Positions 27,760 to 41,900 are shown, counted from the first letter of the stretch. The stretch: 64,000 nucleotides of DNA from Cinclus cinclus (GCF_963662255.1 NC_085052.1:28468654-28532653); one strand, 5' to 3'. The notes: generated from the sequence alone by a model not told the origin. Numbers and translations are program-made.

Positions 27760-28385
27760 GATGACTTGAGACATTTTGGGGTGAAAGTGTATGGGGGAAG
27801 GGGCAGGCTTGTCAAAACAGTGCCCTGCCCTGTAACCCCCAGCCCCCTAGAGCCTGTATCCCAGCCGGGCAGAGCTGCCAGCCCCTGGCACACTGGAGGT
27901 AATGCCCCACACTCCACCCCTGGAACCCTAAGGCAGCTCCTGAGTGGCCAGAAGACTGGAAGTCCCATGTGGGGGAAGTGCCCAGCAAAGAAGTGAGCAT
28001 TTAGGGCCAAACACAAGGCAATCAGATGTTGACCCTATCTCCTCCTGGAATTTCTGTTAGCTGAACACTGCTGGAACCCAGGAGCTGGTAGCTATATGTG
28101 TCCTTTGCTTTATCTTTCCTGTCTTTTTCTCTTCCTTCTAACTCCGCCTTCTCAAAATTTTTTTAGTAACTTAAAATTGAGTGGGCTTAGAGTTTGCTGA
28201 GTTGGATGGAACAAGTTAACTCTTTGAGAAATGTTTGATGCTGATTAAATATTGCACTAAACCTTTTGCAAAAGTTCTGGTTTTGGGGTTTTTTGAAGTT
28301 GCCAGTAAAGTTCTTTCTATTGTTTTGACCTCTTGAGCATATCTTGTGGGTATTTCTCCTGTGTGTCTAACCCAGAGTGTATGAA
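27760..28385 (+). mobile_element. Probable songbird LTR
   Basis: Starts near TTGAGACATTTTGGGGTGAA and contains GAACACTGCTGGAACCCAGG. It ends with CTCCTGTGTGTCTAACCCAG. This order of blocks resembles a passerine LTR I know from memory, immediately downstream of the CR1 fragment. Terminal repeats and target-site duplication were not resolved. Confidence 0.4.
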
Positions 28386-29100
28386 CAACCATAAGCCCAC
28401 TCAAAAACCCTTCTGAGGGAGTTGTTTGAGGTATACACAAGTAAATGGAGTGGAGCCAGTGCTGGCCACTGTGGAGTTGGTGCAGGGCTGCACGAGAGGC
28501 ACAGCCCCCCAAAAAAGGGAGCCCTGAGCTCCAAACAAACACCACATATCACATTACTCCATCGTCCTGAAGGGCAGCAGCTCCCACCAGCACACTTCAC
28601 CTCTTATTTAGGTTGAATTAATATCCAGCCCCTGCCTCTGGAAAGCTGTCAGGCTGAGCACAGAGCACTTCACTTCCAGGCTTCTCTCTCTGTAGCAGGT
28701 GAGCTGCCAAGGCAGGTGTTTGCACAGCTTTGGAGTGAGCTGCCTGTGAATCCCTCAGCTGCAGGAAAACCGTACAGTGTTTGACTTGGCCTTTAGACAA
28801 CACACACCCAGGAACAACGGAGGCTGCAGTAACTTCTGGGAGGTAACTCCCGAGTGATGCAACTGAAAACAGAATCCAAACAAAAAAAAAATATACTGTT
28901 CAACAGGACACATAATTGTTTTAACAATTCCTGGGATGTCCATGGAAGCCTGGACAGAGTACACTAGCAAAGAAGCTAGAATATTTACTATAGAAAGGGA
29001 ATTTTTTGATGAATTTATGCTGAGCAAAGATAATACATGACGAAACCCTCTCCTTGGGGAAGACTCAGTCTTTTATCCTATTTTGTACATCTCTACAAAT
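28386..29100. other. Unique sequence, no gene seen
   Basis: Moderate GC and short frames only; no recognised element. Confidence 0.4.
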
Positions 29101-29390
29101 TCACAGAATCATGGAATAGTTTGGGTTGGAAGGGACCTTAAAGCTCACCTTATTCCACTCCCTCTTCACATGGGCAGGGACACCTTCCACTATCCCAGGC
29201 TGCTCCAAGCCCCACTGTCCAGCCTGGCCTTGGACACTTCCAATATCCAGGGGCAGCCACAGCTTCTCTGGGCACCCTGTGCCAGGGTTTCCCCACCCTC
29301 CCAGGGAACAATTCCATCCCAATATCCCATCCATCCCTGCCCTCTGGCAGTGGGAAGCAATTCCCTCTTGTCCTGGCACACTAGAACCTT
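29101..29390 (-). repeat. CR1 LINE 3' end, reverse orientation
   Basis: Begins TCACAGAATCATGGAATAGT with TTTGGGTTGGAAGGGACCTT, the reverse complement of the CR1 terminus. It continues through the CTTCCACTATCCCAGGCTGC and GGGGCAGCCACAGCTTCTCT blocks. This is a clear avian CR1. Confidence 0.92.
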
Positions 29391-31528
29391 CCAAAACCAT
29401 CCAAAACACTAGGAGAAGTAAAAGACAGAACTCCACGTTGGCAGCAAATTCTCCCCACAACAATCACAGCCTGGACATCTCCCCTCCAACCTGAGAGCAA
29501 GAGCAAGGGAGGAGCTGAACCCAGTCACTCACCCCCAGCCAAAACCTTGCAGGACCTCTGCACTTCCCAAGAGAAGGCCCCTGAGCTAGGAGACTGCAGA
29601 CAGCTGCTCTCTTCCCCCTCCTCCTCCTCTCAGCCACATCTTTTGACGCAACAAATGGGAGAAAATTCCCTGAGAGAGAAAAAAGAAAGAACAAAAGAAA
29701 AAGAAAAATCCTCAGATCCAACACTCCATCTTCCCTGTTGGCTCCTTCAGGCAGAGCAACTGCAGAATTTCTGCAGAAGCAATCCCTGAAGCAAACCACC
29801 AAGCCCTATCAACTACTGACTGACAAGAAACATAAAACACTATTTTTCCCAGTCTAGAAGAACCCCAGAGACACAAAAAGGAGCTGCTCCAGCATCCCTT
29901 CCTCTATGTCACAAACAGTCCCAGGCAGACTTGCTTCTGGGAGACAAGGTTCAAGTGTTTGTGAGTGTTAGGGAATTACTCTGCTGTAAGAATGAATGAT
30001 AACACAGGAAATAAATCTGCTTTGGAATTCTTTAAAATGAAATTACTTTCCCTTTTGTTCACACATTTAGTTTAGTCATTAAAACTTTCTAAAAGAACCA
30101 CTAGGTTTTATTTTATGTATCAGAGAGCAAGCAGCTAAAATTTTTATTGCCTTTGAGACTTGCAAGAAACTGATAAACATTTACATTTACTCTAAAAAAA
30201 TGTTTCTGAGTCAACCGTGTATTATATATTTTTCTTAACTGAGCTGATTTTAGCCTCCTTAAATTCTGCCTAATTTTTTAACTTGGACTTTTATTTGTTG
30301 CAGATTTTCTCATAAAAATCTCAAACAAATTACAAACTGTGGTTAATGAGCTATGCATAAACTTTCTCTTTTTCTTTATCATTTGTACCATCTGCTTTGG
30401 CTGTTTTATTATCAGCCTGTAAGCCAGTAATCTATCTACTTTATTTCCTATCTCACTCAGGAAAAAAAATTAAATCCACTAGACTTTTCAAACTCCCTGT
30501 TTTTCTCAGAGTTTTCTTTGAGTGGTACCTTATTGTCCAATCTGCCTCATGCTCTCATTTCTCCACTGCAAAACTGAGACTTCCAGTTCCATTTAAAAAG
30601 CCCTTTGGATTTCCAGCACACCCCAGACAGGACAGCAATTCCAAGATCAAATCAATCTATTTTACCGTTGTTCCCCACTCCTAATAAGCAAAAATAGCTC
30701 TTTCCCTCCCCACTATTTCTATTGTAATCTTCACTGACTACAGATTTGATGTAAAATACAGCTATGGATTTGCAGGAGTCAAAAAATAAAAATTTGAGTA
30801 TTTATGTTTTATCTATCCATGTAGAAGTATTTCAGCACACCTTTTTCTCTGTGCACTACAGTTTAATATGTGCTTTGATAGAGATGTTCCTTCCCTTCCA
30901 GGTAGGGCCAGCAAATTTATGTATGTCTATATTTTGACATGTTCCATCACAGAAGTGTCACTGGGATGTTAATCTAATTAAATTCCCTCATTTTGTCTAA
31001 AAACATCATTAAAAACTTGAATTATTTTCTTCTGAGCTAGGCCAGAACTGCATATGAATAGGACAAGAATATGAAACAGGATGAAGTATTTTAAAAACCA
31101 ATTCAAAAACCCTTAAGCTCTGTGGAATACAGCCATCACTAAGCAGGTTAAGGAAATGTTTCATCATGGTCTCTCCTTTCAAATTTAGCCATTATTTTCA
31201 GAACTGACAGAATGGTAGCATTTGCTCTTTATAATGGAATGACTTGAGGAAAAGTTAGAAAAGCCATCAACAAGAACAAGGCTTTATTTAATGAGGGTGA
31301 GTTTGTGAGAAATGATCCCAAAGTGAGCAACCATTAACTACTAAGCTGAAAAACAGCTTTTGAATCCTCTGCAGATTTCCTAGTAGAGCTGCTGTTCTAG
31401 TGCTAAGCTGTACAGAGATTTTAATCCATTTTGAACGTGAAAAGGGGCATAGGAGTGAAATGATTACAGTATCAAATGCAAGCTCAGGGGAACTTAGCCT
31501 GGTGCTGAAAACTGATACTGAACTGAGG

Positions 31529-31561
<33 letters not shown>

Positions 31562-33298
31562 TGGATCGACACTCTGAGGTGCCATGACTGTCTTGGGCAT
31601 GCTGTGTACAAAAGGAACCTGGTAGGGTCTGTTTTGAGTTCATGTATTTCTTAGCCTTCACCAGCTGTGCTTTCCCACTGCTTTGTGTTCTCACATACAT
31701 TATAGCACTTCTGCAATAACCAGGATACCAGCAAAGTTGGCTGTTTTCCACGTTTTCTTGATTTACTTATTTCTTTTATAAACCAAAAGAAGCCTAACTG
31801 AACAATTTGTATTTTTTTAGTTTATTCTCAGTAAATTTCTGTGATAAGAAATCATCTTCCCAGATACAGAAACATGCCAAAACAGAGAAAAGAGTGCAGG
31901 CACCTGCTCTAAACTGCTTTGAAGTCCACAGAAAGACCATGGGAAACGTTCATCTCACCTAACTGCAATGATTTAAAACTTGTCTGCACTAAGTTGCTTG
32001 CAGGAACCTCCACAGTCCAAAACAATTGTCTTCAAGTACGATTCATCACTCTTTGCATGCACTGTTCTCTCCTGGTCTACTAAAAAGAGGACCCACTTTA
32101 GAGAGCAGTTTAGGTCAGGAAGCCAACTTTTACCACAGCTGCAGTTAAGTGAGATCCATTGCTGTGGACTGGGATGGAATGGATTCCATCGGACAGTAAA
32201 GACAGGCAGGAGTCTGTGGCCAAGAAGGGCTATGATTTCTGCATCTCTGGTCCCACCTATCAGTCACTGAAGAGTGTCACTCTTTTTCACAGACAATCTT
32301 TCACTTTATGGAGTCCTAAAGCAGCATGTCAGTACAGGGAAGAGCAAACACCAAGCATGTCAATTATTTTTTAGGAAGGCAAATTAATATACAGGTGGAC
32401 TATTTCTTCTTCTAGAGCCGTTGACATCTCCTACATTTCTCTTCTAATAAATCTCCATTTGTACCATGTGGTACCATGTGGAGTGAAACACAGTTTATAA
32501 AAAAGGCACCAGAGCACCAGGCAGGTGTTGTGACACCTGGGCAGGTCACACACCCAAACTCACACAGCAAAGGCTCCTGCTGCAACTGCTTTGCTGCTAA
32601 GTGCAACAATACCTAAGTATTCTTCTCATGCCAAGCAAATTGTAATTTAGTAGTCAGAGTAGCACACTTTGGGCTAGTTAGCTCAGACCAGTCTCAATAA
32701 TTAGCTGTGGGTCAGAAGACAATAATGCCCTTTTCCAGTCTTTTCCAGAAGAATGCAGGTTGCTATAAATCCTATGTTACAGTACTTGGGTTCACAGGAA
32801 AACAGGAAACCAGGAAGCAGCACTGCTTTTCAGTTTCCACACTCCATGTCAACAAAAACACTTAAGGGATAACAGCAAAGGGCAATTCTTAAGAAATCAG
32901 CAGTCCTTAGACACCACCCACGTCTTTGCTAGGCTTTGGTTCAAGGGAGAGTTTAAGCTCTGATTAAGCATAGAGCACACCCTTGAAGCTATTTTCAGAA
33001 TCTACAATTGACACACTTGTCTATCCTTTCTTTTGTCCAGTTTCTGAAGTCTGTTGTACAGTAAACCTAGCCAGGAATAAAGCTGTCACTCCTGTGATTT
33101 CACTTGACACAGGTTTTCCTTTGCTCACTGTTCCAAGCTGCAGTTCTGCACTGCTTTTCCCACTAGGCCACTTAACTTGCTTCCATCCAGCTCAGCTAAA
33201 AGCACAGCTGCTTAAATGCTGGAAACAGTTCAGAAGCAATCTTTCTGCCATAAAATTTCTGCTAACAACTAAGAGTTTAAAAAATTCTCCCTTGTCTG
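29391..33298. other. Unique sequence, no gene seen
   Basis: Includes an A30 run at 31529-31558. No exon or repeat family was recognised elsewhere. Confidence 0.45.
31529..31558 (+). repeat. A30 homopolymer
   Basis: Thirty consecutive A residues following GAACTGAGG. It may be a retroposon tail, but the upstream sequence is not recognised and no flanking duplication is evident. Confidence 0.7.
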
Positions 33299-33422
33299 GA
33301 GAGATATATATACACATGCACATATATATGTATATATATACACACATACATGTATACACATACACACATACATATTTATAAATATACATATATGCCTTTA
33401 TCAATATATACATATAAATACA
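33299..33422. repeat. Alternating AT/CA low-complexity tract
   Basis: About 120 bp of imperfect (TA)n, (CA)n and (CATA)n. It is almost purely alternating purine-pyrimidine and is therefore likely to be polymorphic in length. Confidence 0.8.
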
Positions 33423-34780
33423 GTGCATCTAGATTACCATTTCGGGGGGTGGGAAGAGGACTATGGGAAGAACAGAGAACATCTAAACAGCAAACTACAG
33501 CAACATAACTATACATCAATAAAGCTTCTCTGAACATACACACAATGTTCATCCCTAGATTGGGAGAGCAAATCATTCCATTACTCATCTATAACAAGTT
33601 CAAGAGCTCTGAGCAGTGGTAGACCAAAATTACCTCCCCAAAACAGATCTAATCCTGTAGCACACTCCCACATGCCAGGATGGACACAGTCAGTCCTATC
33701 TGTGCTCCTGGCCTGGGAGCCCTTCTTCTCCCAAGATCCTGCCACCTTTAAAAGGAAGGAGGCCATTCAAATGCTGTTCTCTTTCCCCTGGAGGAAGGTG
33801 ATATGTCATCTACTCCCCTGTACTACATTATAGGCTATGAAATAAAAGCCTTAATTATTTTCCTCACCAGGAACATACTTCTGCAGGGCTTTTGGGGAAG
33901 AAATGAGGTTGTCTTCCCCTGACTAAAATAATTAATAGCAGCGGAGACCTCCACCACTGTCAGCCAGCTCAGCTGCAACCAGGAAAAACCGAGGACCAAG
34001 ACTCCAATTTCACAGTGTCAGCTGTGGCATATTGGTGTCCACTGCTTCAAAGGAGTGATTCATTCTCAAAAATTATTTCTCCAAGCTGAGTAAGAACTTG
34101 GCTAGGTCTAAAATAACAGAACTAATAAAATTCATAGTGTTAAGCATACTGCTTTTAACATTTACCCCCTTAACATAAAAAAATTTCCCAAACTAACAGA
34201 AATTTTTAATGCATTAGAAGCCCTAGCAACCATGTGAAGCTAATCTTTAACCTCTCTGGTCTTGATTCACACAGTCATAATTGTGTTAAATGAAATGCCT
34301 TTTGATTCAAATACTGTACGATCCATTACTGTAATGGAAAAAATAATTAGTATTTTTAATTAATGAGAGACCTGAAAACGGACAAAAAGAAGCATGAACT
34401 TCTGTTTTACTTGAGCTATTAAAATAATTGTATAAAATATCACATCAAATTATAGAACTTGTCCTCATGGCTCTGCTAAAAATGATGCTTTAAGGTACCA
34501 AACAAAAATATTTGCTTATTAAAAAATAATTAATCATCCAATTGGACAACTAAAGGCCTATCATCTACTCACTAAGGATAAACAAAAACTGTGGCATACA
34601 ACAAAAGAGGTCAGTACAGCTAATGAGAAGAACAGCAGAGCATGGGTGGTGCCATCAGGTCCCTGAATGAGCTCCTTCTGATCACCAGCTACAAGGGAGC
34701 AGCAGATTGCCAGTTCATGCATAAATATTTACACACGGAGAAGAACAACTTATAAAATTGTTTATTAGCTCAGCTTTTTT
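33423..34780. other. Unique sequence, no gene seen
   Basis: AT-rich, short frames only. Confidence 0.45.
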
Positions 34781-34808
34781 GTTTGTTTGTTTGTTTGTTT
34801 GTTTGTTT
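34781..34808 (+). repeat. (GTTT)7 microsatellite
   Basis: Seven perfect GTTT units. On the minus strand it is an (AAAC)n tail abutting the LTR-like element to the right. Confidence 0.85.
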
Positions 34809-34825
34809 AACTGAATTGTGAACAT

Positions 34826-35457
34826 TGGCGCCCCTGCTCCAACTGTATTTCCATCAGATGCTGCTGCAAAACCTTGTGACATTTATCTCTTGCAAGGAGA
34901 TGAGCACCACTGTTGCGTTGCTGGCCCATGCCCACGAGGACAAGTGACAATTGTGACAGGTCAGCATGGAAGAAAAGAGCAGGTTCTTGGGTGGAAAATC
35001 CAAGGATCCTTTATTCTTCTTCTGCGTAACACAGGAACGCTCCAGAATGCAGCCAAAGACCAAGACCCCAAACAAGGGGTGAACACAGCTTGTATACTCT
35101 GGGATGGAACATTCTAGAAACACTGTAACCAACCATAAGTGGCAACAAAACTCTTATTTGCATAGTAGCTCCCATGACCCTGTACTAACAAGTTTTATCT
35201 CTCCCTAACTTCAAACAATGTCCCCAAATTTAGGTTGCTGCTTTCCATGGGCTATGGTTGATCCTGGCTATGGCTGGCTTGCTGGCCAGACCAGCCCACT
35301 GGGACTCCACATGCCACAGCAATTTTCATGTTTTGCATGTTCTGCTTCTCCACAACCCGAAGGAGGAGTTTTTCCTCAAACTGAGATTACCTTTGGGCTA
35401 AAATGCCCCTTCTGAGTGTTTGTCCTGAGGGAGGACATGTTATATTGTATACTTTAC
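34826..35457 (-). mobile_element. Partial LTR plus leader, minus orientation
   Basis: On the minus strand a TATA-like AGTATACA (35091-35098) precedes an AATAAA (35010-35015) by about 80 bp. A U5-like stretch ending in CTGTCA follows. This is a U3-R-U5 layout. About 120 bp of downstream sequence follows before the (AAAC)n tract at 34781-34808. The A-rich tail suggests either retroposition of an LTR-initiated transcript or a truncation. No ERV genes are present and the outer edges are approximate. Confidence 0.4.
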
Positions 35458-36710
35458 ATTATTCCCATGACTCCATAAATAATGGACTAAATGCAGAACA
35501 CACTTGACAAAGATTTTATTTTGCACTCAAGCAGTTCTAGTTCAGTGGAACATTTATTTTGTTTATCTGTCTGAAATAGTGAAAATAGGCTATGTATTTC
35601 AACTTAATTGCAACTGCAGTCCTCAGGAGGCTTTCTTATATATCTGAAGTAGATGCTCCCACATGACATTTTCATAAAATATTGAAATGTGTGAAGAACT
35701 AAACTTGTGCTCTCACTTGTTTTGTTTGAGTTAACTTAGACATTACCTTAGAGAGTGTCTCAGACCCCGAGCCACCTCCCCACTGCTCTATTTATTGAGA
35801 ATACTTAGTTTCAATATTACTTTACAGCATGTTCAATCTGACATGTCTCCAATTTCCTAACTACAAAAAGTGATTATTCCATAAAATGACATTGCCTATT
35901 AAAAATGAAAGAAATACAATTTAATTTGAATTGTATTACTAATTTACATCTACATATAGCTTATTAACTGCTGGCTGGCCTCTCAGTTGGGTAGGCAAGA
36001 TAGGAAATATTTCAATTTATTTGATAATTAGAGTAAGACCGGGGTTTCTTTCCATATTTAATGTGAATTTCTTCTCTAAAGAGTGACTTTTGAGACATTA
36101 GTCTGGTAGATTCCATATTTCTGTCTTAAACATTGAGAAATTGTTTGGGTTACAAGTGAGAGTGCTTTTTCTAATTTTCAATCCTATAACATCTGTCAAA
36201 ATCCAGCTGGGTTTTTTACTTGTCATATTGCTAAAACTACAATGCAGACAAGTATGATATTGTTTTGAGGATATAAATAACATATCTGGTGGCAGATATT
36301 GGGGTCATTTTGAGCCTGGTCTTCCCAGTGACTTAAAAAGGAATTATCACACTCAGTCAGGAAAATAGACTGTGTCCTTCACCAAAATACAAATTTTTCA
36401 TGATTGGTTTAGATTGGCTTGCTCCATCCTGGAAGAAGTTCTGGCTTTGTAATAAAGATTTTTACTCTTGTTCTCCATGAGAAATAAATTACAATGAGAT
36501 TCAAAAATTCATGGTATTGAGACAGCTAATTTGGGAAAGTGTGAACATAATAATAAAATAAAGGTTACTTTTGCTGGATCAGTAGGGATTTATTCCATAT
36601 CTGACCTTTCATCTTTGTATTTATGAATGCAAGAAAACTGCCTTCATTAGTAGAATAGAACTCCCATTTAGGGTTTCAGTGACACATGGCAAAATGCAGC
36701 ATAAGGCAGC
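35458..36710. other. Unique sequence, no gene seen
   Basis: AT-rich, no recognised feature. Confidence 0.45.
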
Positions 36711-36783
36711 CCTCCTCCTCCTCCTCCTCCTCCTCCTCCTCCTCCTCCTCCTCCTCCTCCTCCTCCTCCTCCTCCTCCTCCTC
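36711..36783. repeat. (TCC/GGA)24 trinucleotide repeat
   Basis: About 24 uninterrupted copies of CTC/TCC. They produce poly-Leu, poly-Ser and poly-Arg open frames that are artefacts of the repeat. One strand is pure pyrimidine, the other pure purine. Confidence 0.95.
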
Positions 36784-37760
36784 ACCAACATCCCACAGCA
36801 GGACATGGGGGACTCACCCAGCTTGGGCTGTTGGACCCCTCACACTAGTCTGGAAGCAAATGTTCAGAGTGCTCTGGAGAACGACTACATAAAACACAAG
36901 GGAGAGTTTTTAATGGAGAAGCAGTTTTCATTATTTCAGGAGGTTCCTAACATGCCAATGAATAGGGAAGTTCCTAGTCTATTTTGTCAGGATGCCACGG
37001 CCAACTACTAAATACCTACTGGTTCATGCTAAAATTATGTTGTTGGAGATGGAATTTACATCTTCTTATATTTCCTGATTCTTATTCCAGTTTATTGGAT
37101 CATTAACATTATATGAGCCCCAGCTACTCTTAGGCAGCAAAGCAAGTGCTCCAAGCAGGCCATGGTCACAGTTTGTGCCCACCAGTCCTCTTTTCTGATG
37201 CCACACAACCTACACAGCCAATTTCATTCCACAGCTCAGACACAGAACCCATCTTTTACAATTCGTGTGACAATTCCAAGGTATTTTCTGCTCCCTCTAG
37301 CGTAATGCCCCTCACCACAAACATTCTCACAAGAATAAGACAAAACTTTGTGACTACAAAGAGAAATTTTAACTACTGCCTTTGGTCATTTCCACAAACA
37401 CTACAAATACTGTGATAACTTTGTCAGCTCTTCTGTTGATGTGGGTTTTGTGGAAGAACTCTGGATTGGATTGACTTGAGCAAGATGATTATCCAGTCAG
37501 GAACTCTTGTACAGAAACCACATCACAGTTGCTGTGCAATCAAACAGTGTTGAACAGAAGCATGCATCTGGTTTGGTTGTTTGTCAAAGAATCTTTTTGA
37601 TAATTAACTCTCCAGAGCCTGAAAGATTGAAATGTTCCTAAAACCTGTTTAAAAACAATAAAGCTACACCATCTGCAATCCTACCTGGTAATGCACAGAG
37701 GAATGGATCCCAGTTAAAAGTCACTTCTGGCAGCCACATTTTCTGCACTGTCACAGGTTT
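36784..37760. other. Unique sequence, no gene seen
   Basis: No recognised exon or repeat. Confidence 0.4.
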
Positions 37761-37990
37761 TGGCAGGGAACTTAAAGCCCATCCAGTGTCATCCCTGCCA
37801 TGGCAGGGACACCTTCCACTATCCCAGGCTGCTCCAAGCCCCAAAGTCCAACCTGGCCTTGGACACTTCCAGGGATCCAGGGGCAGCCACAGCTTCTCTG
37901 GGCACCCTGTGCCAGGGCCTGCCCACCCTCCCAGGGAACAATTCCTTCTGTATATCTAATCTAAACCTGCCCTCCTTCATCTTAGGACCA
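37761..37990 (-). repeat. CR1 LINE 3'-end fragment, reverse orientation
   Basis: Shares with the 29.1-kb copy the CTTCCACTATCCCAGGCTGC, GGGGCAGCCACAGCTTCTCT and CCACCCTCCCAGGGAACAAT blocks in the same order. The extreme 3' terminus is degraded. Confidence 0.88.
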
Positions 37991-38922
37991 TTCCCCCTTG
38001 GAAATACCCTCCCCTTGGAAATATCCACCCCTACAAACCTGTGATATGCAATCTCTGCATCTAGACAGAAAAAATTATCCATGCCACTTTTGGAGGATGC
38101 ATCTAAAACCCTATGCAAGAAAATGATGAAAATAATAGTGCAGTGCAATTTTTGTCCCTCCTTCTGTTTGCAACATTTTCTTTAATAGGAATATTTCTTT
38201 AATCTTAAAAATATTTATTGTGTTTGAATATGATGGACATTTTACTTTTCTTTGTTATGCCTATGCTTCAATTTATTTCTATTTTATTTTATTTCTTTTA
38301 ACATCTTTTTCCTGTAATTTATTGTCTACAATCATCATTTCCTTCTAAAGGGTATAATACCCAATACATCCTTTTAGTGTAAAGAGAGAGGAGCTCTATT
38401 CCCCGAAAATTTCAGCCTTAGTTTTACATGAAGTCATCTTCTTTTGCATTTAGTTCACATATACAGCCAATATTAATAATCTCCTCAGGAGACAACCTAA
38501 GCTGACAGTAAATGTATTCATCTTAATATGATTTCTGATCCATGAGGAGTGCAACAGGGCCTTGGCAACTACTGCTACCTTCACATGTGCAAGGTTTAAA
38601 TAACACTTTCTTTACAGTGGACTTATATAGCTTTAGCCTGAAGTCCTGAAATAGTTAGCAAATACAAGGAGACTCCTAAAATAAATAAAATAGCCTGTCA
38701 TGTCTGCTCAAACAAATAAAAAAAAAACATCACCATCATTGTATGTATCTTTTAAACATTTATATCCGTCATATGTCGGGCAGTTTAGATAGCACAATCT
38801 CAGCAACATGTCAAAAAACATTGTTAACAGCCCTACACTGAGATCTCTCAGGGTTTTTAGCACTCTGAGAAAGGTTATTTCACAGTGTTCGGTTGGACAA
38901 GAGCAGAAAACAAAAACAAAAA

Positions 38923-38956
<34 letters not shown>

Positions 38957-41900
38957 AAAACAAAAACAAACCTCCAAAACAACTAACCAACAAACAAACC
39001 CCCCAAACCCACTACCTGTAGGAGCTGTAACAGAAAAGGAGTTACAAAGCTGAATCACTGCAGGAAATCCTAAAAAACCTCCCTGACAAAGAGATCAGTA
39101 AGCCAGTCTGTGATCAGAATAGACACAGGATTAGCAATTCTGCATTTGGAAAATGTCAGGGTCTGCAGAAGAAACACAGCAACACTACACCAAGATTAGC
39201 TAAACTGGCATTCAAACAAAACCCCTGGGACTTGGCCATGTGCAGAGCACAAACCATGCATGAGTACATGGTGATGCATCACCAGAGGCTGAAGCTGATG
39301 TTATGAATCCCAACTGCCCTGAAGTCACCCTTTAATCCTGCTGTTCTATCACTTCTCATCTTGCATCAATGTACTTTCAGTCTTGGGATCACAGTTTAAT
39401 AGCAGATAAAGGCCTCATCTTTTCACCGCTGATATATCAGAATAGACTATTAAACAGCAGCTGTCTCTAACTGAGTATTCCCAAAGAAATTACATCTTGT
39501 TCTCACAGAGATTACATTTCTTAACTCAGTTTGGATTTCAACTAATCAAAAAAGAACTCAATTAAGACCGTTTCCACCATTTCTGATTCATTTGCTATAA
39601 CAAATCATTTGCATATACCACAGTTCCCCTTTTATATTTTACTTAGCAGTAACTGCTAAACCAGAGACATCTTCGGAGAAAAATAATGGGACTTTGAAGA
39701 CGAAAAACTCAAGCCAAACGGGTCTTATTCCAGTCCAAGTTACAGTTGGAAATGCCATGGTTTAACACTTGGAATGTTGTGTACACACTGCTCTCCTGCA
39801 GTGCAGGACTGACAGACCTCTCACCAGGCAATCCATTTTGCCCAAGAACCCTTCAAGGATGTCTGTCATTATAAGAACAGATAGGACCAGTAACTCTGAA
39901 CTTGATTTTGTTGAAGCTGTATTTTTATTTTGGAGCATGGTACTCAGAAGAAATGTTTCTCAATATCAATTATAAAAACAATGAGAATTCTGTAGAAAGG
40001 TTTTTTCTTACATGTTTTTACATCTACTAGCGGAATTTGGTCCCCATTCTGACCTGATTTTGCAAAAACTCATACCATGTGAATATTCTTTAAAAAAAAA
40101 TCAAACAAGGAAGCAAGAGAAATGAGAATGTATCAAGAAAAAACACGATCTATTTTAACATTTTATGCTTATTCAGAAGCTGTAACATTCTGCTTAATCC
40201 AACCCCAAAGCAGCCTGGCAGCTGTTTCCTTGTGTGGTTCTGTGAGTGTTTTCCCAGTGCTGAATTCAGACTTTCAAATACTATGGCTTAACAATTACCA
40301 CCATGAAAGGAGGAGCTTGCAAAGATGTGGAGAAGCCAAAATTTGCCCGTTCTTAGGATAATCTAGAGATATAAATGTAGGCTTAAAATTGGAACAGCAT
40401 TCCTGTAAATGAAATTTTTAGCTTTGGCAATGTTTTTGTTTTCTTAATATTGCTTTTTTTCTATTACAGTTACTTAATTCTCTTTCTCATACAGAAAAAC
40501 CCAGTTTTTGTTTTGTTGCTCAATAACAGCTGTTTTCTGTGTGGAAATTTAGCAGCAAATTCTAAAGTATATTAACTCCAATTTCTACCCCTTTACAGCA
40601 CATGCATAACCTATAGAGAGATTCTATAATAAGAAAAATATGTATTGGTTTTCAGTTGAATGAGCTTCCTTGCTTGCTTTAAAGAAACAGTAGTGCTTTT
40701 CCCACCCACTGCCTACCTTCTAAAGCTTTTCAAACTACGTATGATCCAAGCAAATTCAAGATATATTAATTAAATACGAGTCAAGAGATTTAAAAGTAAA
40801 TCTGGAAATCACTAAAACTCCCAGCTTGCAACAAAACTCCTAGTAAGTCTCTATGCCTATCATTTTCTGTACTGCACTAAAGACATCCTGAAGTAGAAGG
40901 CCAGAGCACCTCAGTTACAGAAAACACTTTCAAAAGAACAGGAAATAGGCTAGTTTCATAATGAAGTGTATGTTTTAATTTAATTACCTCAACCTCTGAC
41001 CTTATTTCAGGATCTGAAGTTACTAAATTTCATTGTGAGATATAGCTCATGGAAAGGTTAATACTCAAATATTATATTTTAGCTATTTTATTGGACATTC
41101 AACTGTCCTCAGCAATTGGGGAGCACAGACACTCAGTGAGAAATGTTACCTTGGCAATGCTGCTTTTTCTCTTATATTAAAAACTTTTTTAATGAAACAT
41201 TAACAGAGAGAAATCTGTTCCCAGTAATTTTTCAGCCAAGTAGATTATCTTAACATATATTTTTTTTGTAAAAAACTGGCCTAACAAAATTAAGATAGTA
41301 CACATGTAAATTATTGCAGAATCAGGACTTAAGTCAATTTACATCTCTTAAACTGTTTACTCTCCATATTGTATTTGCTGACTTTGTTATTTAATGCTCC
41401 TTTTTAGCAAGTAGAAATCATTTCCAAAATCAGAAATTTTTACTAAAGGTCTCAAGATTCTGGAAGATGCAATTTGAGCATCAGATGAGCGAGGGAAATC
41501 TGGAGCACTTCTTAAAGGAGAAATACGACTATTAAGGAAGAAAGTGCTACAAAGTTAGAGACAATAAGAGCTGAAGGCAAACAACTCATCTTACTTTATC
41601 ATTTATTACAAAAATAGTTGGTGGGGAAACCAAAACAGATGCAATAGGCAGCAAGATGCTGTGCACTGCTTAGACATTTTATGCCAGTTTGGTCTGATTT
41701 TAAAGTGGATTAAATGTGAGCAAAAGAATTGTCACAAGGGAGAGGTCTCAACATGGAATCTCACCAGTTCCAATGTTAATTGGGTTTTATGTTGGAATTC
41801 CAGTAAGACTTTGGAACAAATACCCAGCAGAACAGTGCTGCTGCAAACTAAGCTGGCTCTTAGCAAAGAGCAAAGAGAAATGTTGAGGCCTAATTGAACA

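Noticed and set aside
33192..33428. Tyr/Ile/Met/Cys-rich frame
   Set aside because: It is a translation of the alternating AT/CA tract.
34826..34836. TGGCGCCC as a lysine-tRNA primer-binding site
   Set aside because: Only the first 8 bases fit the known pattern, the rest does not. The neighbouring LTR signals are on the opposite strand, so the orientation is wrong.
36621..37011. Poly-Leu, poly-Ser and poly-Arg proteins
   Set aside because: These are translations of the (TCC)24 repeat in different frames.
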